Origin: a virus
Reading direction: 5' to 3' (one strand)
DNA: 59,062 bases
Virus record (IMG/VR): IMGVR_UViG_3300020178_000191
Span: 1-59,062 of that record
Positions within the stretch are counted from its first letter, which is position 1, and the number at the start of each line of letters is the position of its first letter. The notes beneath the pieces are model-generated. The model was not told where the DNA came from and did no database searches. It worked only from the letters and a program-made list of their open reading frames with translations. Both the position numbers and the translations under genes were made by a program. This document shows, one piece after another, positions 1 through 6,535 of the stretch.

Positions 1-229
1 CTTGTTCTTCCATCTTTTTAAATACTTCATCAGCATTTTCAGATGTTATAATAATCCATTTAATCTGTTCTAATTGTAGAGGTGTTGGTTTCTCTAAATT
101 AAGTTCTTGTCTTTTGACTTCTTCTTTAAATATGCTTAACTGCTTTACTCCACTACAATTAGTAAGGAATATAAGCGGGATTAGCAATAGAAGGACATTC
201 AGGATTGATTTCTGACTTCTTTGTAGCAT
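1..229 (-). CDS. outer-membrane spanin (o-spanin) lipoprotein, partial
   Basis: The frame opens with ATG at 229-227 and is still open at base 1, so the gene runs out of the window; 76 codons are visible. The first residues are polar and basic (MLQRSQK), then a hydrophobic stretch ends in L-T-N-C-S-G, a good lipobox with the cysteine near residue 26. This predicts a lipoprotein anchored in the outer membrane. It begins inside the 3' end of the inner-membrane spanin in another frame, overlapping it by 71 bases, the classic Rz/Rz1-type arrangement. The mature part is charged and short, as in o-spanins. Spanin pairs fuse inner and outer membranes in the last step of lysis of Gram-negative hosts. 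Gene identity rests on architecture, not on recognisable sequence similarity. Confidence 0.7.
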   Translation of the reverse strand, partial: MLQRSQKSILNVLLLLIPLIFLTNCSGVKQLSIFKEEVKRQELNLEKPTPLQLEQIKWIIITSENADEVFKKMEEQ

Positions 230-626
230 TCTTTTCTTCTTCCGTTAATGGTGAACCACTAGCGATTTCAATACATCTTTTAGCGTTTTCACTACCTTTG
301 TTTATAATTCTTTCTATGACCTTTGTTCTTTCAATGGCCAGTTTACCAATATCTCTTTCTTTCTTATTAAATCTTTTATCTAAATCATCTAAGTCTTTTT
401 TGAGATTATTGACTAATTCATTTATCTTTTTATTTGCTTCTAATATTTCAGCAAAGTCTTTCTTTTGATTTTCAATAACTTGTTTCTGTTCTGATATGGC
501 AGATTCTAATTTAACTGCGTTTTCTTTTAGAATAATGTTATCTCTTTGTAACTTCATAACATAAGCACCAGCGCCTATGACGGCGCTGATGAGTAGTCCA
601 ATAAAAAATAATCTAAAACTTAACAT
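159..626 (-). CDS. inner-membrane spanin (i-spanin, Rz-like)
   Basis: The 155-residue protein starts with one transmembrane segment (about residues 5-22, LFFIGLLISAVIGAGAYV), followed by a long charged helix predicted to be coiled coil (about 25-110) and a short Cys-containing tail. N-in/C-out topology with a periplasmic coiled coil is what Rz-type i-spanins show. Its 3' end overlaps a lipoprotein frame that has a lipobox, which strongly supports a spanin pair. The start codon lies 3 bases after the stop of a 52-residue membrane protein, so translation is probably coupled. Another small anchored coiled-coil protein is possible, but the overlapping lipoprotein makes the spanin reading the best one. 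Confidence 0.7.
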   Translation of the reverse strand: MLSFRLFFIGLLISAVIGAGAYVMKLQRDNIILKENAVKLESAISEQKQVIENQKKDFAEILEANKKINELVNNLKKDLDDLDKRFNKKERDIGKLAIERTKVIERIINKGSENAKRCIEIASGSPLTEEEKNATKKSEINPECPSIANPAYIPY

Positions 627-629
627 AGT

Positions 630-788
630 TTAGTCTTTCTTCCAGATAGCCCACAGACCCCAAGCGATTGAAGCCCAAGCGGCCATTTTAGCAATAGGAC
701 TTGCAAATAAAATTATAAGACCCATAGCTATTAAAGCACCACCGTGTAATGATGATAACTCTTTCATTCTAGCTTTTAACCATTCCAT
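630..788 (-). CDS. 52-residue small membrane protein, holin candidate
   Basis: A short frame with a good Shine-Dalgarno (AAGGAG) 8 bases before ATG. The product has a charged N-terminus (MEWLKARMKE), a hydrophobic segment (about residues 16-31), a lysine, a second tryptophan-rich hydrophobic segment (about 35-49) and a basic end (WKKD). Two short membrane segments in about 50 residues fit a class II-like holin or another small membrane protein. It sits between the DUF1353 gene and the spanin pair, so a role in lysis is plausible. I do not recognise a family; the holin idea comes only from size, topology and position. Confidence 0.6.
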   Translation of the reverse strand: MEWLKARMKELSSLHGGALIAMGLIILFASPIAKMAAWASIAWGLWAIWKKD

Positions 789-804
789 ATTAGTTTCTCC
801 TTTG

Positions 805-1383
805 TTACTTTATTTGTTCGTTTCTTTTTCTATGACCATTCCAAGCTACAAAGCCACCTAGTCTTAATGACCAATAAGCAAGGTAATTCATAAAATAGAA
901 ACCGTTTACTTCTATGTTTATATCTCTAAAGATTTGATCTGCTCTTTTTTGATTTACTAATAGAAGTGAACCCGATTTATCTGCTGGTTTACAAGCAGCA
1001 TACTTGTACATATAATCGTGTACAAGACCGCCAATTAATAACACACCAACTGGTGAAAAAAACGTTCTTAAAAATTTTGGTATACTTGCACCATCAAATT
1101 GAAAACCTTTTGGTATTACATACTCAGTACCATTTATATTGTATCTCCAATTCTTTGTTAGTTCCCAATTTCTTGTTGACATTAACCACATAATAATACC
1201 TTTCCAAAATCCTTTTCCTTTGGTAGCAATTCTTACTGGTTGTAAATGTGGTAGTTCTTCGTATGAAAACTTTAAATTAGATTTTCTTTTATCTAATAAG
1301 TTTATAATAAATCCTATGATAACACATAATATTAATAATGACCACTGCCAAAATTTCATTGCTAAAGCTATTAATAGTTCCAT
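805..1383 (-). CDS. DUF1353 family protein with N-terminal membrane anchor
   Basis: 192 residues. A hydrophobic segment at about residues 13-30 is followed by a domain with the DUF1353 signature FDGASIPKFL and, about 25 residues later, GGLVHDYMYKY. The conserved Asp and His-Asp-Tyr residues are intact. DUF1353 proteins are common in phages near tail or lysis genes and have no firmly established activity; the His/Asp pattern has led to suggestions of a hydrolase. It lies directly upstream of the holin-like and spanin genes, and the membrane anchor would place it at the envelope, consistent with a lysis role. That role is inference. Confidence 0.7.
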   Translation of the reverse strand: MELLIALAMKFWQWSLLILCVIIGFIINLLDKRKSNLKFSYEELPHLQPVRIATKGKGFWKGIIMWLMSTRNWELTKNWRYNINGTEYVIPKGFQFDGASIPKFLRTFFSPVGVLLIGGLVHDYMYKYAACKPADKSGSLLLVNQKRADQIFRDINIEVNGFYFMNYLAYWSLRLGGFVAWNGHRKRNEQIK

Positions 1384-1384
1384 A

Positions 1385-2038
1385 TTAGTCCTTCTTTTTG
1401 TTAGTATCTATAAATGATTGATATATTCTATGAGCGGCACCTAAATCTTTTTTCTTTTTAGGGTCTTTTGCTCTTTCACTAGCAACTTTCGCTCTTTGTG
1501 ACATTGCGATAGCCGCTTGAATTTTGTGTGCGTGTGATTTACCAGAGTTCTTTATTTTGTTTACAGATGTTCTTGCCGTTTCAGCGTCTGTAAAACCTAA
1601 ACCGTGTATTGTGCCTTTTGGATTTTCATCTGTATATAAATCTGAATGTTTATCTGAACCAGCTTTCTGTCCTGGTTTTCTTGGTATTCTATTTGTGTCT
1701 TCTCTAATACCTAATCTTTTTTGTACTCTTTCAATTTCTTTTTTAATTTGTTTTTGTTTTTCAGAACCTGGCATAACTGACATAGCCTGTCTTACAAGTT
1801 TCATATACAAAGCTTTATCTTTTAAATCATATTCTTTATTAGCTGTTATAAATGGCCTCATTGTGCCAGCGGCCTGTGATGTATAATTGGCATTTAAACC
1901 AACACCTCTACTATCTTTACCTGCTTGGCCTTTTGGTGGTGTATCACCTAAACTAACCATTGGAGATATATTATCTACATAACCAATTCTATAACCACCC
2001 ATATAACTAATATATTCTTTTAATGTTTTAATTTTCAT
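1385..2038 (-). CDS. virion/internal protein with capsid-targeting-like N-terminus
   Basis: I place the start at the ATG that gives MKIKTLKEYISYMGG rather than at an in-frame ATG four codons upstream, because this matches the short N-terminal motif shared by many proteins in this window and resembles the T4 capsid-targeting sequence. The 217-residue product is basic and hydrophilic. Its C-terminal half contains HGLGFTDAETARTSV and KSHAHKIQAAIAMSQRAK, a repeat-like motif found in small structural proteins of marine T4-like phages. No enzymatic motif is visible. It is probably a head-associated or internal protein; its exact function is unknown. Confidence 0.6.
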   Translation of the reverse strand: MKIKTLKEYISYMGGYRIGYVDNISPMVSLGDTPPKGQAGKDSRGVGLNANYTSQAAGTMRPFITANKEYDLKDKALYMKLVRQAMSVMPGSEKQKQIKKEIERVQKRLGIREDTNRIPRKPGQKAGSDKHSDLYTDENPKGTIHGLGFTDAETARTSVNKIKNSGKSHAHKIQAAIAMSQRAKVASERAKDPKKKKDLGAAHRIYQSFIDTNKKKD

Positions 2039-2120
2039 ATGTGTACCCATATCTTATATACATTTCATCTTTCCAGTCTTCATTGTATTCACACTCTTGG
2101 AAAGAACCAGCGTTAGGCAT
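2028..2120 (-). CDS. possible 30-residue acidic peptide
   Basis: An ATG that overlaps the stop of the upstream gene (AATGCCTAA arrangement) opens a 30-codon frame rich in Glu, Asp, Tyr and Trp. An AAGGA Shine-Dalgarno lies about 9 bases before the ATG. The frame ends inside the first codons of the next gene, giving a tight overlap chain typical of this genome. No family is recognised, and a frame this short could arise by chance. Confidence 0.35.
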   Translation of the reverse strand: MPNAGSFQECEYNEDWKDEMYIRYGYTYEN

Positions 2121-2466
2121 TATATTTGTCCTTAAAAGTTTTGTATTCTTTTTTTTCTTCTATTTTAATTTCAGTTTTACCATAAATCTTTTCATCTATT
2201 TTAGTATCAACTCTATCAAGGCCATCTAATACTTGTTTTAAAAGTACATTATTATTATCGTTATTTTCTTTGACCATTTGACTTATCTTTTTAGATATTT
2301 TTTCTTGTTCATCACCTTGTTCTTTTTTTCTACGTATCATATGAGGAGATTGTGATACAGCAGCATTAGGAGCCAAGTCAACACCACCACCTGCAACTGA
2401 ATTTGCTGGAGCGTCTTCTTCCATTCTACTTACTATGTCTTGTGCTATTTCTTTAAAACTTTTCAT
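2113..2466 (-). CDS. small virion/internal protein with capsid-targeting-like N-terminus
   Basis: The frame can be extended upstream to base 2517, but a strong GGAGGA ribosome-binding site lies just before the ATG at 2466, which yields MKSFKEIAQDIVSRMEED. That start is adopted here (117 residues). After the motif comes DAPANSVAGGG, similar to the sequence after the predicted cleavage point in the capsid protein of this phage (NEAAPTNATG), suggesting processing by the prohead protease. The rest is a charged, probably coiled-coil protein. Likely packaged in the head; function unknown. Confidence 0.6.
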   Translation of the reverse strand: MKSFKEIAQDIVSRMEEDAPANSVAGGGVDLAPNAAVSQSPHMIRRKKEQGDEQEKISKKISQMVKENNDNNNVLLKQVLDGLDRVDTKIDEKIYGKTEIKIEEKKEYKTFKDKYNA

Positions 2467-2932
2467 ATTCGTCCTCCGAATAAAGTTGTCCATCTTTTTC
2501 ATACACATCAATACCAAAACAAGTCATTAATGGTTCTGTTTCATAGATAGGTTTAACTTCGCCTTGTTCTGTTAATAGTTGCTCGTATTGATTTGTTTCT
2601 TTTAAATAAGTAATAACGGCACTTTCAATAAGTGTCTTATGTGGTTCATACTCTTTTTTTTCTTTTAAAAGTAATGCTAGAGCAACAGCAAAAGAACCTA
2701 ATTTACTACCTAAACCTACTTTTTTAAGTATTCTTTTTAAATTAAAAACAAATCTATGTAAATAAGTATAGGCTTTTTTTTCATTTTCAGTTTTTAATTC
2801 TTTATTTTTCTTTAATACATTACCGTCTTTATCAATTATACCTTGTTTAAACGCCTCTTGTCTTTCAAAAGGTGTTACAAGTAATTTGATAACTCGATAA
2901 GTTATTAATGTATCAACTAATCTACTAGCCAT
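2453..2932 (-). CDS. conserved T4-like phage protein of unknown function
   Basis: 159 residues, starting MASRLVDTLITYRVIKLL, with a helical middle (FVFNLKRILKKVG) and a hydrophobic stretch (SFAVALALLLK). I recognise the overall pattern (start, DKDGNVL, KAYTYLHRFVFNLKRI) from proteins in the virion-structural block of marine T4-like phages, but no function is established. It overlaps the 3' end of the upstream gene by 8 bases and the next gene's start by 14, so it is part of the same late operon. A small structural or head-neck accessory protein is the most likely role. Confidence 0.6.
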   Translation of the reverse strand: MASRLVDTLITYRVIKLLVTPFERQEAFKQGIIDKDGNVLKKNKELKTENEKKAYTYLHRFVFNLKRILKKVGLGSKLGSFAVALALLLKEKKEYEPHKTLIESAVITYLKETNQYEQLLTEQGEVKPIYETEPLMTCFGIDVYEKDGQLYSEDEYEKF

Positions 2933-3296
2933 TTAATTCCTTATTTAAAAGTTCATCTATTTGTTTATCTGTATTTACATTATGTAATTCGTGTGGATAC
3001 AGATAGTTCAAATTATTAAGTATAGATTTTAAATAAGGCCAATAAACTCTATCTATTTTAAACAATAATAAAGTTACTGCTGCCTCAACTCCAAAAACAT
3101 TTGCTAAGACTATTACGTGATTAACTGCTAGTCTTACTTTAATTTTTTTGGTTATCTTATACTTACGAAATAACCTTTTAAGATATTTAAACCGTTTAAT
3201 ATCATCATAAAATTCCTGTTCCTTTTGTAAGGTAGGATTATCATAATTTTGTTGTGCAAATAACAGCCAATTATCTTTGGTTATCTCTTTGAACAT
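2925..3296 (-). CDS. conserved T4-like phage protein of unknown function
   Basis: 123 residues, opening MFKEITKDNWLLFAQQNY and containing FYDDIKRFKYLKRLFRKY and NHVIVLANVFGVEAAV. This arrangement is familiar from a small conserved protein in cyanophages and related myoviruses, always in a late structural cluster. The hydrophobic segment near residues 60-80 could be a buried helix rather than a membrane anchor. It overlaps the next gene by 8 bases. No catalytic motif is visible; function unknown. Confidence 0.6.
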   Translation of the reverse strand: MFKEITKDNWLLFAQQNYDNPTLQKEQEFYDDIKRFKYLKRLFRKYKITKKIKVRLAVNHVIVLANVFGVEAAVTLLLFKIDRVYWPYLKSILNNLNYLYPHELHNVNTDKQIDELLNKELNG

Positions 3297-3299
3297 TGA

Positions 3300-3731
3300 C
3301 TACACTAATTTAGCGTAGACCTTAGATGTTCCGTTTTTAAGTGTTTCGTAACTAACTTCTAGTTTTAAACCACTTTCTTTTCTATGAGATATACCATCAT
3401 CATTAATATCGGATCCATCGGTATCTTTACCAAATCTCCCACCAAATTGTTTCACTTCAGCAGTTACTTTACCATTATCACCGTTTAAATCAACTGGCGA
3501 TACTGTTAAACCTATTCTATGTAATTTCTCTCTAAGTTCATCTACAGCGTGTTGAGGTTTAATAAACTCTCTTTCTGCAATTGAACCCACGAAAGCATTT
3601 ACTCTTTTAAGTACGTCAGCGTTTTCTATGTTATGAACACCAATAGAGCCATCTTCAACTGAATTAGATGTAGTAACTCCAACGCCCAACGGTGACATAC
3701 CTTCTTTTACGTGTTGTTTAAAAGTTTTCAT
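3300..3731 (-). CDS. virion/internal protein with capsid-targeting-like N-terminus
   Basis: 143 residues with the N-terminus MKTFKQHVKEGMSPLG, close in pattern to the T4 internal-protein leader (MKTYQEFI-x-E-A). The V-K-E sequence followed by Gly is a plausible prohead-protease cut. The remainder has a small alpha/beta look (AVDELREKLHRIGLTVSPVD; LKLEVSYETL). A good AGGAGA ribosome-binding site precedes the ATG. Probably a head internal or structural protein; nothing enzymatic is visible. Confidence 0.6.
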   Translation of the reverse strand: MKTFKQHVKEGMSPLGVGVTTSNSVEDGSIGVHNIENADVLKRVNAFVGSIAEREFIKPQHAVDELREKLHRIGLTVSPVDLNGDNGKVTAEVKQFGGRFGKDTDGSDINDDGISHRKESGLKLEVSYETLKNGTSKVYAKLV

Positions 3732-3740
3732 TGTTCTCCT

Positions 3741-3950
3741 CTACTTATATTTGTCTGATACCTTTTTTTGTCCATCTGAACGAGGTATCAATCCTTTTGC
3801 TTTTAGATGTGCCTTATCTGTAAAACCTGCCTTACCTGCCTTATAACGTTTCATTGCGTCAGCAGTATTAGGTGGTGTTTCACCCAGCAAGTCTTCTTCA
3901 AAGTCTTTTAGTTCTTCTTCTTTTACAAAAGATTTAAACTTTTTTACCAT
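3741..3950 (-). CDS. 69-residue internal protein with capsid-targeting-like N-terminus
   Basis: The product begins MVKKFKSFVKEEELKDFEED, the same short basic-aromatic leader followed by acidic residues. The C-terminal part (AGFTDKAHLKAKGLIPRSDG) is a motif seen in several small proteins of marine T4-like phages, including longer ones where it forms a terminal module. Most of the protein could be removed or exposed after cleavage at VKE. Function unknown. Its start overlaps the end of the preceding coiled-coil gene by 17 bases. Confidence 0.55.
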   Translation of the reverse strand: MVKKFKSFVKEEELKDFEEDLLGETPPNTADAMKRYKAGKAGFTDKAHLKAKGLIPRSDGQKKVSDKYK

Positions 3951-4134
3951 CTTTGTTTTCCCTACTTAACTTTAATAATTTTTCAGTTTGTTGAATAGCA
4001 CCGTAAAGAGCATTTAAATTATTTCTCATACCTATAACTTCTTTTTCAATGCTTTCAATTTGTTTTTTTGTTTTATCAAAATCAGATTTTAAAGTTGTTA
4101 ATTCTTCTTGTAATATTTTTTCATCAATTGCCAT
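3934..4134 (-). CDS. 66-residue coiled-coil protein
   Basis: The sequence after MAIDEKILQEEL is a run of heptad-like charged and hydrophobic residues across nearly the full length (about residues 5-58), so a single coiled-coil helix is predicted. An AGGAGA ribosome-binding site precedes the ATG. Such proteins are common as small scaffolding or fibre-associated parts between structural genes. No family is recognised. It lies between a beta-rich virion protein and a cluster of internal-protein genes. Confidence 0.55.
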   Translation of the reverse strand: MAIDEKILQEELTTLKSDFDKTKKQIESIEKEVIGMRNNLNALYGAIQQTEKLLKLSRENKDGKKV

Positions 4135-4148
4135 AATATCTCCTCAAA

Positions 4149-4610
4149 TTAAGCGACTACTTGTCCGTTACCGCCAATTACATTCCAGTTACTATCTTTA
4201 AAAAATAAAATCACACTTCTACCTGGTGCGTCTATGTTTACAGTTGTACCTGAAACAAAATTATCAGGTGTAATTGTTACTGCGTTTGAACCTGAAGTTG
4301 ATTTATTAATAATAATTTTAACTTGACCATCAGCGCCGTCACCTACTGTTACTGGAGCTGCACCTGAAGTTGCGTTAACTAAAGTTGTACTTTCAGTAAG
4401 TGTTACTGCTGTTGATGTTGAACCATCACCAGTAATTGTTTGAGCAGTATCTTTTAATCCTATCCAAGATGGAATATTATTAAAGACATCTTCTGCTGTT
4501 ATTTTTTTGTTGATTGGTGTACCTGACGGATCGTCAACTACGTGAAACAAGTCTGCACTTGCTAATGCGTTACCTAGATCGGTCAACGCCGTTATTTTTT
4601 TGTCTGCCAT
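4149..4610 (-). CDS. beta-rich virion structural protein
   Basis: 153 residues. The start ([30 protein letters not shown]) is a common N-terminal module of phage fibre and decoration proteins, in which KITALTDL and the L-F-x-V-V-D-D-P pattern recur. The remainder is Thr/Ser/Gly-rich and predicted beta (VTIGDG- and VTITPD-type strands), ending with a small hydrophobic tail ([10 protein letters not shown]). This fits a head or tail surface protein. An AGGAGA-like ribosome-binding site precedes the start. The exact location in the virion is unknown. Confidence 0.6.
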   Translation of the reverse strand: MADKKITALTDLGNALASADLFHVVDDPSGTPINKKITAEDVFNNIPSWIGLKDTAQTITGDGSTSTAVTLTESTTLVNATSGAAPVTVGDGADGQVKIIINKSTSGSNAVTITPDNFVSGTTVNIDAPGRSVILFFKDSNWNVIGGNGQVVA

Positions 4611-4682
4611 TTTTTTCTCCTGTTAACCCTTTCGGGAATGCTACTCTAGGTATTTGCCTAGATCAATTTGTTCATATAGTAT

Positions 4683-4711
4683 ATATAAGGGCACTTTGAG
4701 CGCCCTTATAT
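4683..4711 (-). terminator. hairpin terminator after the Ig-like virion gene
   Basis: A perfect 10-bp stem (ATATAAGGGC / GCCCTTATAT) with a 9-base loop starts 11 bases after the stop of the gene at 4722-5279. There is no long T-run on the minus strand, so it may be a processing or stability hairpin rather than a strong intrinsic terminator. Confidence 0.55.
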
Positions 4712-4721
4712 GATTTTGTTA

Positions 4722-5279
4722 TTAAGCTGCTACAGTTAATGTACCTGCTTGAGCAGCGTTTGTAATTGTAGAGTTTGTTGTTGTATTAGCATCTTTGATA
4801 GCACCGCCGTTAAGTGCTACTGCGTTTGTACCAATTGATAGTACATCATCTTCAGCAATACCACCATCTGCAGCACCATAAGTTGCTCTGAATACAATTT
4901 CGTTAGTTCCTGTACCAGAGTTGTAATCTGCTGTAAATGTAGCGTCTGTACCACCACCAGCTTGTGAATTAGTTACTGTTACTTGTGGTGTTCCTGTAAT
5001 GTCAACTCTTTCGTTAAATCTTACTCTAACGTCAATGTTTCCACCAGCAGCTTCGCCGATTGATGTTGTTACAAATTCTACTTGTGTGATATTTGCTGAA
5101 CCCATATTTGTAGTTAATCCGCCGATTGCTACTAATACTTCTGGATCTGCATTTGGATTACCATTACCTGATAATACTGAGCCAGCTTCTCTTACCCAAC
5201 CTTGAGAGGTTGCATAGACTTCTTTTTTTTCTTCGTCTGTAAGATTTTTAGGCTTTATATCATTTCCCCATAAAGACAT
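4722..5279 (-). CDS. virion protein with Ig-like (SwmB-type) domain
   Basis: 185 residues. The N-terminus (MSLWGNDIKPKNLTDEEKKEVYATSQGWVRE) is a leader known from small virion proteins of marine T4-like phages. From about residue 60 there is a beta-sandwich domain with VEFVTTSIG, VRVRFNERVDITGTPQVTV, FTADYNSGTGTNEIVFRATY and VLSIGTNAVALNGGAIKDA, the hallmark strands of the SwmB/cadherin-like bacterial Ig family used in surface adhesion. A late promoter (TATAAATA) lies 41 bases upstream and a hairpin follows the stop, so it is an independent, probably abundant late transcript. A head-decoration or host-binding role is inferred. Confidence 0.65.
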   Translation of the reverse strand: MSLWGNDIKPKNLTDEEKKEVYATSQGWVREAGSVLSGNGNPNADPEVLVAIGGLTTNMGSANITQVEFVTTSIGEAAGGNIDVRVRFNERVDITGTPQVTVTNSQAGGGTDATFTADYNSGTGTNEIVFRATYGAADGGIAEDDVLSIGTNAVALNGGAIKDANTTTNSTITNAAQAGTLTVAA

Positions 5280-5319
5280 ATATCTCTCCTTAAATTTAAT
5301 ATTTGTTATATAACTCTAC

Positions 5320-5327
5320 TATTTATA
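5320..5327 (-). promoter_or_regulatory. T4-type late promoter TATAAATA
   Basis: An exact TATAAATA on the minus strand lies 41 bases upstream of the Ig-like virion gene, with its own AGGAGA ribosome-binding site downstream. It matches the box recognised in T4 by gp55, and a gp55 gene is present in this window. Confidence 0.7.
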
Positions 5328-5337
5328 AGAATAGATA

Positions 5338-5838
5338 CTAGAAACCTAGTTTTTTAAGTTCTCTAATAGTATTGGAAGTAGTGGTATGTAGTATTCCTAT
5401 ACCACCTTTTTGTGTGAATTGATCTGTGTTTTTCTTGTAATCGTCAATTAAAATAGCAGGTTGGCCTGCCACTTTGGCATAGTTTTGTTTCTGTACTCTT
5501 TTTACCAGATTGACATTACCTGGAGCAATTCCTAAATTAGTTCTTGCCCAATGTGATTTACCTGGTATACAATTTGGATCAAAGCTTTCTTCAACGTATG
5601 CTGATAAGATATGTGGTTTATATTTTGAAATAAAATTCCAAAGGTCTTTACCGCCTGCCATCCAAGGAAGTGTATGCCAAAATTTTGGTGTTGCCTTTAT
5701 TTGATCCCATTTTTCAGATTTACTGCCGTAAGACCATTGAGTTATAGATTTACCTATAACTTTCTCAACACCTTTGGCAAAGTCACAAAGGACTCCATCC
5801 ATATCACAGTAAATTCTTGATTTCATAGTGTTTTCCAT
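5338..5838 (-). CDS. HAD-superfamily 5'(3')-nucleotidase-like phosphatase
   Basis: 166 residues. HAD motif I is visible as YCDMDGVLCDF (nucleophile Asp and the Asp two residues later), motif II as ILSAY, and the C-terminal acidic motif as ILIDDYKKN. The small size and the pattern match the 5'-nucleotidase, deoxy (NT5C-like) group found in many T4-like phages. It would dephosphorylate deoxyribonucleoside monophosphates or a related substrate, consistent with nucleotide pool control. The first ATG is very close to the predicted -10 box, so the ATG four codons later may be the true start. It has its own early promoter, unlike the flanking virion genes. Confidence 0.75.
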   Translation of the reverse strand: MENTMKSRIYCDMDGVLCDFAKGVEKVIGKSITQWSYGSKSEKWDQIKATPKFWHTLPWMAGGKDLWNFISKYKPHILSAYVEESFDPNCIPGKSHWARTNLGIAPGNVNLVKRVQKQNYAKVAGQPAILIDDYKKNTDQFTQKGGIGILHTTTSNTIRELKKLGF

Positions 5839-5844
5839 ATCTAT

Positions 5845-5872
5845 ATACTATCATATCCTAGCCAAAAGTCAA
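5845..5872 (-). promoter_or_regulatory. sigma-70-type early promoter
   Basis: Minus-strand TTGACT (5867-5872), 16 bp, TAGTAT (5845-5850), just upstream of the HAD phosphatase gene. The spacing and boxes match the other early promoters in the window. Confidence 0.55.
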
Positions 5873-5887
5873 GTGTCATTCTGACAC
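5873..5887. promoter_or_regulatory. perfect palindrome beside the -35 box (operator or hairpin)
   Basis: GTGTCA-TTC-TGACAC is a perfect 6-bp inverted repeat directly abutting the -35 element of the HAD phosphatase promoter, in the 76-base gap after the upstream virion gene. It could be an operator or a short hairpin ending the upstream transcript. The loop is only 3 bases and no T-run follows. Confidence 0.35.
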
Positions 5888-5914
5888 AGCTAGATAGAAC
5901 AAAAAGCGAACAGA

Positions 5915-6535
5915 TTAATTTTTATACTCAACTTCAGGTGAAGTATCAACTGGAGTAGCTTTTGAACCTGTATCTGCCTTTGCTTTTGATTTTTTAATGT
6001 CTGGATCGTTTTCTTTAGGACCCTCACCAACTCTTTGATTCGCTTGATCGGCCGTAGCGTCACCAACAGTATTCATAGCTTCTTTTTTAACTTTTTTATA
6101 AGCTTCTTTAAACTTCATTTTAGGAGCTGGATCAACAATCTCTTTTTCACCCTTAGCATCCTTTTTACTCTTGTTCATATCTTTTGTCATAAAAGAATGA
6201 GTTTCATTTTTTTGATCTTTTTCAATTGACTTAGCAATATCGTGTGCTTTAGTAATTGTAGATTTTTTTAAAGGTGGTTTGTCGTTCTTTGCTTTCATAG
6301 CAGCAGCCATACCCACAGCATAAGGATTATCTACCTTTTCATTTTTAGCAGTGTATTTTGAATCTATTTTATTAAAGAATGCCTTTTTTTCAGCAGGTGT
6401 CATTGAACCAATGCCCTTACCAGCTTTCTCTAATTCTTTTTTAAACATTTGTTGGTATTCTGATTCAGCAGCATACTTACTCATACTAGCAGCTACTTCT
6501 TCAATACTACCTGGTTTAGTATTTAAGTATTTCAT
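5915..6535 (-). CDS. lysine-rich virion structural protein
   Basis: 206 residues, opening MKYLNTKPGSIEEVAASMSKYA and continuing with KKELEKAGKGIGSMTPAEKKAFFNKID, a block I associate with small virion proteins of marine T4-like phages. An internal stretch, MKFKEAYKKVKKEAMN near residue 140, repeats the capsid-targeting-like pattern seen at the N-termini of neighbours. The C-terminus is low-complexity and rich in Lys, Asp and Pro. It shares its last bases with the next gene. Structural or internal head protein; function unknown. Confidence 0.6.
   Translation of the reverse strand: MKYLNTKPGSIEEVAASMSKYAAESEYQQMFKKELEKAGKGIGSMTPAEKKAFFNKIDSKYTAKNEKVDNPYAVGMAAAMKAKNDKPPLKKSTITKAHDIAKSIEKDQKNETHSFMTKDMNKSKKDAKGEKEIVDPAPKMKFKEAYKKVKKEAMNTVGDATADQANQRVGEGPKENDPDIKKSKAKADTGSKATPVDTSPEVEYKN

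Noticed and set aside
205-468. Open frames on the plus strand throughout the window
   Set aside because: They lie antisense to well-supported genes, have hydrophobic low-complexity translations typical of the reverse of lysine-rich genes, and lack ribosome-binding sites.
3742-3749. TATAAGTA late-like box before the gene at 3300-3731
   Set aside because: It is made by the last codons and stop of the upstream gene and sits only 11 bases from the next start, overlapping the expected leader; likely chance.
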